64,000 bases of DNA from Mesorhizobium australicum (GTDB taxonomy: Bacteria; Pseudomonadota; Alphaproteobacteria; Rhizobiales; Rhizobiaceae): NCBI RefSeq assembly GCF_900177325.1, contig NZ_FXBL01000004.1, positions 1,798,001 to 1,862,000 of the forward strand, read 5' to 3'. The notes below the pieces were generated by a model. It had not been told where the DNA came from, ran no database searches, and saw nothing but the letters and a program-made list of their open reading frames with translations. Each line of letters begins with the position of its first letter. Position 1 is the stretch's first letter. Shown one piece after another: positions 58,706-64,000 of this stretch. The translations under genes and the position numbers were made by a program.

Positions 58706-58946
58706 GTGGCGTACAAGCACCAAGCTGCGAAGCTGCCACTGTGGATCGACCGCGCCGCCAATAGTCTCGTCGGCTCATTCGCCAACGGCATCCGCAAGGA
58801 CATAGCCGCCGTTCACACCGCCATCTCCTCGCCGTGGTCGAACAGTCCAACCGAAGGTCAGGACGCGGCTCAAGCTGGTCAGACGACAGATGTACGGACG
58901 CGCCAAGCTCGATTTGCTCGAGGTCCGACTTATCGGCGCCGCCTGA
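58706..58946 (+). mobile_element. ISL3-family transposase C-terminal remnant
   Basis: The plus strand encodes SLVGSFANGIRKDIAAVHTA and then SSPWSNSPTEGQ in one frame. After a frameshift near 58862 it continues as TRLKLVRRQMYGRAKLDLLE up to the TGA at 58944-58946. The WSN...TEGQ...RLKLVRRQMYGRA pattern is the conserved C-terminal end of ISL3-family transposases. The N-terminal two thirds and the DDE core are missing, so it is a dead fragment. Confidence 0.8.
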
Positions 58947-59209
58947 TCCCAACAGCACACCAGAAATGCGACAGGCCCCTTATTCCACGCCGGAACACAG
59001 TCACCAAGCCAGCCAGCAATAGCCAGCGTTGCTTCAACGACACGGTTTCGAGCTTCAGCGCGTACTGGGCGATCGCAACGCTTGTGAAGCACCCAAGCGC
59101 ACAGACAATAGCCAAGGACCGCATCGAAGGTCGTACCGGCGGAGAGGGTAAAGTGCCTCATACTGCACCAGTTCCAACCTGCTCACGAACTTCCCCTCTT
59201 CAAGCTTCC

Positions 59210-59464
59210 CTAAATAGAAGCGTTTGGCAGTGGGTTCTCAGCCGATGGCTCCCTTACGTAATAAGCGGGCCGCTCAAGATTGGGTTGAACGTAAACCTGA
59301 GTTCCCTTCTGCAGGCATGTTGGAAAAGCAAGCTTGTTGTGTATAAACCACTCGTCCTTTCGGATATCAAATACAGCAATATTGGTTTCCAGGTCGAAAA
59401 CCTTATCCTCTCTGAGCATGAATACGGGGAGGTGTGACACCGCGTCATAGACATACAGGATCAT
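59210..59464 (-). CDS. Hypothetical island protein
   Basis: An 84-residue soluble-looking protein (MILYVYDAVSHLPVFMLRED...) with regular alternation of hydrophobic and polar residues, suggesting a small beta-rich fold. I do not recognise a family. Its ATG overlaps the stop of the upstream gene (ATGA at 59461-59464), which supports both as real, coupled genes. Base composition is lower in GC than the core, in line with transfer. Confidence 0.6.
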   Translation of the reverse strand: MILYVYDAVSHLPVFMLREDKVFDLETNIAVFDIRKDEWFIHNKLAFPTCLQKGTQVYVQPNLERPAYYVREPSAENPLPNASI

Positions 59465-59787
59465 CTCGCAATCGCCCGCTCTTGAGAAGTGCGCTTGAGT
59501 TGCGAAACCTGAGCGGTTTGGCCGCAGGCAAGGCCCTCAGCTCTCTTTGCGAGCAGAAGCGCCAATAGATCGAGCAACTTCAAGATTGAGGGATTCTCGT
59601 TCGCTCCGACATCGGCCTGTTTGAGAGTCTGGGTGGCCCGCTGCACCCACAGCCGCGCCGCCCGGACATTTTCCGGTGACTGCATGTGATCTAATGAACG
59701 CAGCGAATTGATAAGCATGTACAATGCGGTAACGCAGGCGTTCTGTCGAATGACTGGACCTATCATCAGTATCGATCCCGAGTACAT
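59461..59787 (-). CDS. Hypothetical island protein
   Basis: A 108-residue mostly helical protein with a Leu-rich stretch (ILKLLDLLALLLAKRAEGL). I do not recognise it. It is coupled to the 84-residue gene downstream. The start is uncertain: the ATG at 59787 is listed, and an internal ATG at 59766 with GGGA about 9 bases upstream may be the true one. The following 140 bases upstream hold no gene. Confidence 0.55.
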   Translation of the reverse strand: MYSGSILMIGPVIRQNACVTALYMLINSLRSLDHMQSPENVRAARLWVQRATQTLKQADVGANENPSILKLLDLLALLLAKRAEGLACGQTAQVSQLKRTSQERAIAR

Positions 59788-59928
59788 AGATGATTACTAC
59801 ACTTCTTACTTAGAAAGGAACAGACTCGCGACCTCGCCAACAGAAGCGCGATCCCAAAAGAATTAACAATCGCTTAACGAGCTTCAGTGCAGCGTTCTGC
59901 GGCGACACCGATTCTTACGAATTGATCT

Positions 59929-60123
59929 TCACAAAATGGGCTTCACCCAGTCACAGTCGTGGATGTAGCAACGTCGTTCGACCCTGGGCTTTGAACGGGC
60001 GTGAAGCAGGCAATGAGATTGAGCGCGATAGCGAAGTCGCGCGTCTCCTAGGCAGTGTAGACGCTGCCATTGTCTGTCAGCCATTCGAACGGCGCCGTAG
60101 CCTGGGCGGTGCAACGCGGGGGC
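59929..60123 (-). mobile_element. IS3-family transposase (OrfB) remnant
   Basis: Read on the minus strand, the frame gives ATAPFEWLTDNGSVYTA, a stop codon, then ETRDFAIALNLIACFTPVQS and PGSN. This matches the conserved WLTDNGS...TPVESPxSNG region around the second Asp of IS2-like OrfB integrases. The catalytic Glu region is lost after a frameshift near 59960. No intact terminal repeats were found. Confidence 0.75.
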
Positions 60124-60187
60124 GTATCCGCCAGACCCCGTGGCTTTGATGTTCGAAGTCTGTCGCTGCTGACCTAAGGCTTAAGCA

Positions 60188-60661
60188 TCATGAAGGATTT
60201 CCGAATGGGTCCATCTTAAGCGCAAGTCGCACGAGCTCCCGCAGCTTTTCCGTCAGTATCAATGCAGACCGCGGCTTGAGGTCGCCTTGAACGTCCGAGA
60301 CCACGTATCGCGCCCGCACATAGTCATTGCGCTCGGCGAGCTCGGCCAACCGCCTCAGGGTATCAGGTTTGACAGCGAGGCCGCCCGCCTGTGCGGCGAT
60401 CGCCATTTCATGGAGGTCGTGCCCCATGTCGCGCAGCACGACGATCGTCGCGCCGTTCGACCGCAGGAAGCACTTCAGATACAGCTCACAGGCGTGGAAA
60501 CATAGCAGCCGGACCGGTCCGCCGATCCTGATCCTGGGCACTGCCGCCACCGCTTGCGCAGAATGCAGATAGGCATCTGCCAGAAGGAAGATGCCGAAGG
60601 GTGTTGCCCCTCGGATTCCGGGATCATATGCGGGAACGACGCCAGCCTGCCGCCCTGGCAT
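60188..60661 (-). CDS. HEPN-like hypothetical protein
   Basis: A 157-residue helical protein. The pattern LLADAYLHSAQAV, CFHACELYLKCFLRSNG and DMGHDLHEMAIAA resembles the HEPN-type helical bundle found in proteins of defence and toxin systems, but the Rx4-6H RNase motif is not clear. The function is therefore open. The start is uncertain; the listed ATG overlaps the upstream gene by 38 bases and has a weak ribosome-binding site. Confidence 0.6.
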   Translation of the reverse strand: MPGRQAGVVPAYDPGIRGATPFGIFLLADAYLHSAQAVAAVPRIRIGGPVRLLCFHACELYLKCFLRSNGATIVVLRDMGHDLHEMAIAAQAGGLAVKPDTLRRLAELAERNDYVRARYVVSDVQGDLKPRSALILTEKLRELVRLALKMDPFGNPS

Positions 60662-60971
60662 CCGCTTCGCTGCAAAACCAGCGCTCGCCGCGCATTGGGC
60701 TCACCCGTGTATCGGAATAGTAGGATTGGCCGGGCACATGATAAATGCGTTCGCCGCCGATCGCGATGTTGCCCTTGATGTTGCATCCCGCAGCTAGGCC
60801 AAACCGGCCCGCCAGTTGGACGGGCCCGACGAACATCGCCGCGGCGCCCAGGCCCGCCACGGCGGCGGCTATAGCAACCCGTGGCAGCCACGCGGGGTTC
60901 TCGTGGTGTCGGTGGACAGCCTTGGGCTGCGTGCCGCCTCGATGTCGCCGGAAGTCGATTACGTTGCCCAT
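60624..60971 (-). CDS. Membrane-anchored protein with a conserved C-terminal domain
   Basis: A 115-residue protein. A basic N terminus (MGNVIDFRRHRGG) is followed by one membrane helix (AIAAAVAGLGAAAMFVG, about 34-50). The C-terminal domain has CNIKGNIAIGGERIYHVPGQ and GERWFCSEADARAAGWRRSR, a module I associate with rhizobial nuclease-like and small secreted proteins; its role is not established. GGAG stands 8 bases before the ATG at 60971. An in-frame open stretch upstream is not needed. Confidence 0.75.
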   Translation of the reverse strand: MGNVIDFRRHRGGTQPKAVHRHHENPAWLPRVAIAAAVAGLGAAAMFVGPVQLAGRFGLAAGCNIKGNIAIGGERIYHVPGQSYYSDTRVSPMRGERWFCSEADARAAGWRRSRI

Positions 60972-61065
60972 GCCGCGCTCCTGGAGGGCATTGGGAACAG
61001 ACCGATGCCCAACCGTCAATCGGAGGGAATAAAAGGGGGTAAACAAGCTCTGAGTTACCACCGGA

Positions 61066-61178
61066 TCAAAATCTGGGCCGGCGCAACAGCAGCCCGACGA
61101 GGCAACCGGCCAACAGGATGGGATTAACCCTTCTGCTTGGATACTGAACCCGAAGAGGTCGATGGCTATCTTGTCCAT
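61066..61178 (-). pseudogene. Possible frameshifted small membrane protein
   Basis: A strong AGGAGG stands just before an ATG at 61178, encoding MDKIAIDLFGFSIQAEG. A one-base shift at the following GGG run would continue as VNPILLAGCLVGLLLRRPRF and a stop, a plausible single-helix peptide of about 37 residues. Without the shift the frame runs on as an unlikely Cys-rich sequence. Either a decayed gene or a sequencing error. Confidence 0.35.
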
Positions 61179-61591
61179 GCTGAGCCTCCTTGAATGGAAT
61201 GTGGCATTTTAAGGCGGTCACGAGGGGTGTAGCGTTTTCCGGGGATGGAGCGGGCGAGAAGGCGCCTGCTGCGACCAGCAAGAATGGCGGAAAGCTCGGC
61301 TCGGATCACGGAATTGCATGCGTTATGGCTGGCTCGAACTCAGATTCTATTCGCGTGATCCCGCCGCTTCGCCATTGCTGGCGTTGTCTTGTTGATGGCA
61401 AGGGGTGCCCTGTACATCTGCCACGTGGCGAGCGTGGGGAGAAAGGGCAAAGGAAGAAGCGGCGAACGCGGGCCGTTTCGCCGCCCGGGAGCCCTTCCGT
61501 TGGCCGGGCGAAAGGCACGCCCTAACGTTAGCAATGCGAATTGACCGCCATCTGTTTATGGTCCGCGTGATCTTCACCGTACCGACCGCGG
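61179..61591. other. Intergenic island region without a convincing gene
   Basis: Several short open frames exist on both strands, but none shows a good ribosome-binding site with a natural protein composition. The longest (61190-61525, plus) is Arg/Lys/Gly-rich and was not accepted. Confidence 0.4.
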
Positions 61592-62063
61592 CTAGGCTGG
61601 CCAGACTTTCATCGCCAACCGTTTGAAATCCGACACCGCCATGGCACCGCGCTCATTGCGGGAGATCGAGCCGGGTTCGGCAAGCCGAGCAATCACCGCA
61701 AGGAAGGGAGCTTCCCATATCTCGACCGGATCGAGTGTGCTGCTGTCGAGCAAGACCAACGTCACCGTATCGCAAGGTCCTTCGGGCTTGATCTGCCCCA
61801 TGCGCTGCGATTTGCGGCTGAGGGGCCATAGGCGCGGCCCTTGATCTGGATGCGCACGTCGCTGGCCGGTATCCGTCGGATGCCATCGTATCCCTTGGTG
61901 CGCGGCGGGGTGAGTTCCAGCCCCATGGTCGTCGCGGCGACGTACTCTGCGACCTCGCCGGTCACGCCCAGCGGCTTGCCGGCAGCGGGTAGTATTCCGC
62001 AGCGAGTGGCTTCACAGCTCCCAGGATCTCGCGCACGCGTACCGCTTCGTTCGACATTTCCAT
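61592..62063 (-). pseudogene. Frameshifted conserved hypothetical gene
   Basis: Three pieces in different frames join into one sensible protein: MEMSNEAVRVREILGAVKPL...AAEYY, then KPLGVTGEVAEYVAATTMG and GYDGIRRIP...RIQIKGRAYGP, then MGQIKPEGPCDTVTLVLLDS...SDFKRLAMKVWPA. Two frameshifts (near 61975 and near 61800) break it. The order of motifs resembles a widespread alphaproteobacterial family with a restriction-like core; a DUF6998-type protein is my tentative guess. About 155 residues if repaired. Confidence 0.65.
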
Positions 62064-62495
62064 GGTCGGAGCATGGGACGCCGCCGTGCAGATCGCAAGC
62101 ATTCCTACCCGGTGGCCTCGGGGCCTTCATCGTGCCGGGCGGCATCCCCTTCGCGGCTACTCACCGGCAAACGAGCGTGTCGATTGCGGGCAGGTCTCTC
62201 CTTTGCGCGATAAGGGGCACGATCTGCGGACCTTCGGGGCAGTCCTGTCGGGGAGGCGCGAGGCCTTGCAACGGCATTCACCGTCTTTGTGCTTCAACCT
62301 CGGGATAGAACCCCCAAGCTGTCCGATTAGGCGTTCGAGGCCGACGGCTTGTTATCGCGTCGAGCGTCCATCGGCACCGCTTCCTTATTGCCCTCAAGTC
62401 CTAGTCGCTTGAGGAAAAGGTGGCTCGGGAAATCTGCACAGTCAGGACAAATGGATTTATGCGCGAGATCGGCATGATGCCGTGAACAGGAGACC
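62064..62495. other. Intergenic island region without a convincing gene
   Basis: No reading frame here has both a start context and a plausible composition. It probably contains decayed mobile DNA between the frameshifted gene and the IS3 OrfA fragment. Confidence 0.4.
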
Positions 62496-62669
62496 ATGAG
62501 CAGACGGCCACGCTGGAACCACAGACCGGCCTTCAAGGCGAAAGTGGCGCTTGCCGCGATTAGGGGCGAGAAGATGTTCGCCGAACTGGCCGGGCAGTTT
62601 GACGTCCACGCCAATTAGATCATGTCCTGGCCCACGCAGCTTCTGGAAAGGGCAGCCGAAGTCTTCGGT
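62496..62669 (+). mobile_element. IS3-family transposase OrfA remnant
   Basis: The plus strand encodes NHRPAFKAKVALAAIRGEKM, LAGQFDVHAN, a TAG stop at 62616-62618 where Gln is usual, and then the end of the helix-turn-helix region QLLERAAEVFG. This is the standard OrfA of IS3-type elements (HxPAFKAKVALAAIxGEKT...QFDVHPNQI). GGAG precedes the ATG at 62496. OrfB is absent and the reading frame runs straight into an antitoxin fragment. Confidence 0.85.
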
Positions 62670-62807
62670 GGCCGCCGCGGCTTTGCGCTCGGCGCCGAGC
62701 GCTGGAAAGCCGTCGTCTCGGTGCTCGACGCGTCGGTTTGCGACATGCCGCATATGAGGAAGCTGCTCAACGAGCCCGGCATATTCTCCGTCTACGAGCC
62801 AACGTGA
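62670..62807 (+). pseudogene. DUF1778 antitoxin, C-terminal fragment
   Basis: In frame with the preceding OrfA remnant, the sequence FALGAERWKAVVSVLDASVC and DMPHMRKLLNEPGIFSV resembles the C-terminal toxin-neutralising end of DUF1778 (TacA-type) antitoxins (FxLxxxxWxxFxxxLDAP...LRxLL). The ribbon-helix-helix N-terminal half is missing, apparently replaced by the IS3 fragment. Its TGA overlaps the next GTG, as is usual for such pairs. Confidence 0.55.
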
Positions 62808-63273
62808 GCGTCTGCAGTTTCGAGAATGTGTCGACGCGACATGCGGTCGAGAGTTTCGACTGCGGGGAAGAGGCGCTCGACCGGCTTCTGACTCGTTTCG
62901 CCTTCGCCAACAGCTAAGACAACGCTTCACAGACGATTTCGCGCTGGCCGATGACGCGATCGTACGCCGGCCGTCGGCGAGGTGCGGGACGACGAAGCCC
63001 CGGAGCGTCTGCCCAAGGGTCTCGCCGTCATTCCGTGCCGATCAGATTGCTTGCCCGCCTTGCCGCTCATCGCCAATGGCAGGGGTGTCGGTGCTGGCCT
63101 GCCGCGCGATGCCGTCCTGCGCACGCATCAGGCCGCCTAGTTTGCCGGCATCCGGGGCTCGCAGTTCATGCCAAGGGCGATGCGGGGCGCGTCTTCTATA
63201 GCCGCCTCGATACGTGGAATCGCTTACCGATCCGCTGCATTTCTTCAAGCTGATCAAGGATGTGCGCGGCTAG
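62804..63273 (+). pseudogene. Decayed GNAT (TacT-like) toxin gene
   Basis: Starting at a GTG overlapping the antitoxin stop, the frame gives HAVESFDCGEEALDRLLTRF, the usual FxCGxxxLDxWL motif, then a stop at 62915. Later pieces in other frames read GVGAGLPRDAVLRTHQAA (acetyl-CoA loop region), GDAGRVFYSRLD and TDPLHFFKLIKDVRG with a stop at 63271. The order matches GNAT toxins that acetylate charged tRNA. Several frameshifts and stops show it is dead. Confidence 0.7.
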
Positions 63274-63522
63274 TAGCCTCCCTTTCCGAACATCACTGGT
63301 TTGTGATCGAGTCCGCGACGATGTGCGGCGACGGATTGAATCCGAAAAGGGGCTGCCGCGCTAACCGACGGCACCCGGCCACCGGATACCCGACAGGCCG
63401 GAGATATTCCAGTTTCTCGCAATTGCCTGAACGGCGATATTGCGTCCCGACAGATAGCCGTCTATCGGAACGACGCCCTACCGACTGTATCTTTATCTCA
63501 AGGGACGACGGGAGTTCTTGCT

Positions 63523-63984
63523 GTGAACGAGCACATGGAGCGTGACCAGATAACTTCGCTCACCGCCGACATCGTGTCGGCTTACGTTTCCAACAATCCC
63601 GTGCCTGCTGGAGAGCTGGCCAACCTTATTGGCAATGTCCACAAATCGCTGGTCGCCGTGTCCGCGGGCGCACAGGACGCACCCGCCGAACCGCAAAAGC
63701 CGGCCGTCCCGGTGAAGAAGTCCGTCCATGACGACTACATCGTCTGCCTGGAGGACGGGAAGAAATTCAAGTCGCTGAAGCGCCACCTCAACGTCCACTA
63801 CGGCATGACCCCGGACGAGTATCGCGTCAAATGGGGCCTGCCGACCGACTACCCAATGGTGGCGCCCAACTATGCCGCGCAGCGCTCGGAACTGGCAAAG
63901 AAGCTCGGCCTCGGACGCAAGAAATCCGTGCCCGCGCCGACACCGGCGAAGCGCGGCCGCAAGAAGGCCATCGCAGGCGCCTGA
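63523..63984 (+). CDS. MucR/Ros-family transcriptional regulator
   Basis: A 153-residue DNA-binding protein. The N-terminal oligomerisation part ([31 protein letters not shown]) precedes the Ros/MucR domain with [29 protein letters not shown]. The metal site is of the Cys-Asp-His-His type seen in the Ml proteins of Mesorhizobium, rather than Cys2His2. The C terminus is a Lys/Pro/Ala-rich basic tail ([12 protein letters not shown]). The GTG start has GGAG 8 bases upstream; an ATG at 63535 is the alternative. MucR proteins bind AT-rich DNA and silence or tune many genes, including accessory ones. Confidence 0.92.
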   Translation: MNEHMERDQITSLTADIVSAYVSNNPVPAGELANLIGNVHKSLVAVSAGAQDAPAEPQKPAVPVKKSVHDDYIVCLEDGKKFKSLKRHLNVHYGMTPDEYRVKWGLPTDYPMVAPNYAAQRSELAKKLGLGRKKSVPAPTPAKRGRKKAIAGA

Positions 63985-64000
63985 CCGAGATCTTCGCCCG

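Noticed and set aside
58775-59161. Minus-strand open frames (128 and 64 codons) with a signal-peptide-like start at 59124
   Set aside because: They have no good ribosome-binding site and overlap the ISL3 remnant on the plus strand. The hydrophobic start is suggestive but not enough to call a gene.
58947-59437. Continuation of the plus-strand 243-codon frame beyond the ISL3 fragment
   Set aside because: It is only a chance extension after the frameshift and runs antisense to the better-supported 84-residue gene.
61190-61525. Plus-strand 111-codon frame in the island
   Set aside because: Basic low-complexity composition and no supported start; overlapping frames on the other strand are equally long.
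62327-62930. Minus-strand open frames across the IS3 OrfA and antitoxin fragments
   Set aside because: They are antisense to recognisable transposase and antitoxin sequence and lack ribosome-binding sites.
57107-64000. CRISPR array or phage structural genes in the island
   Set aside because: No regularly spaced repeats and no capsid, tail or terminase-like protein could be seen.

Overview
The window looks like an alphaproteobacterial chromosome of the order Hyphomicrobiales (Rhizobiales), most like the Mesorhizobium/Phyllobacteriaceae group. Evidence is the high GC, the many ATGA/GTGA-coupled genes, a rhizobial-type palindromic intergenic repeat, a MucR-type regulator and the close matches to rhizobial families. 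The assignment is inference; no rRNA gene is present.

Region 1 (1-16,300) is dense core metabolism. It holds the end of glutaryl-CoA dehydrogenase with prmB, a membrane diguanylate cyclase, a 2-oxoglutarate/Fe(II) oxygenase and a cupin. Threonine degradation follows (kbl, a flavin-binding protein, tdh), then a CLC chloride transporter, a 3-methyladenine glycosylase, and a run of MBL hydrolase, FAH-family hydrolase, two small membrane proteins and the two TRAP permeases without a binding protein. Region 2 (16,392-24,702, all minus strand) is a beta-oxidation block: alpha/beta hydrolase, FadJ-like multifunctional protein, acyl-CoA ligase, thiolase and two acyl-CoA dehydrogenases, with a palindromic repeat inside and an operator-like palindrome at its head. 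Region 3 (24,900-38,350) has divergent katG/oxyR, a MAPEG protein, two MFS exporters, guaB, a YjgN-like/M48 protease pair, rlmE-ppx and a tRNA-Gln(CUG).

Region 4 (38,345-43,765) is a lysine/2-aminoadipate catabolic unit: a LysR regulator divergent from 2-oxoadipate dioxygenase/decarboxylase, a D-2-hydroxyglutarate dehydrogenase-like flavoprotein and aminoadipate-semialdehyde dehydrogenase. Region 5 (45,121-51,772) is a three-gene, tightly coupled operon encoding a giant DUF2126 transglutaminase, a circularly permuted ATP-grasp/alpha-E fusion and a second transglutaminase. It is a predicted peptide-tagging or peptide-ligase system without a settled function and is the most interesting intact system here. 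Region 6 (51,923-56,813) has rsmB, a thioesterase, an MTA/SAH-nucleosidase-like protein, a TMEM175-like channel and guaA.

Region 7 (56,814-64,000) is an accessory island directly abutting the 3' end of guaA. It starts with CTGACGGT repeats, a P4-type integrase and an AlpA-like regulator. Then come a few unrecognised small genes and a scrapyard: remnants of ISL3- and IS3-family transposases, a frameshifted conserved gene, and a decayed DUF1778/GNAT toxin-antitoxin locus joined to an IS3 OrfA fragment. A MucR-like regulator closes the window. No second copy of the guaA 3' end was seen, so the far island boundary is either outside the window or lost.
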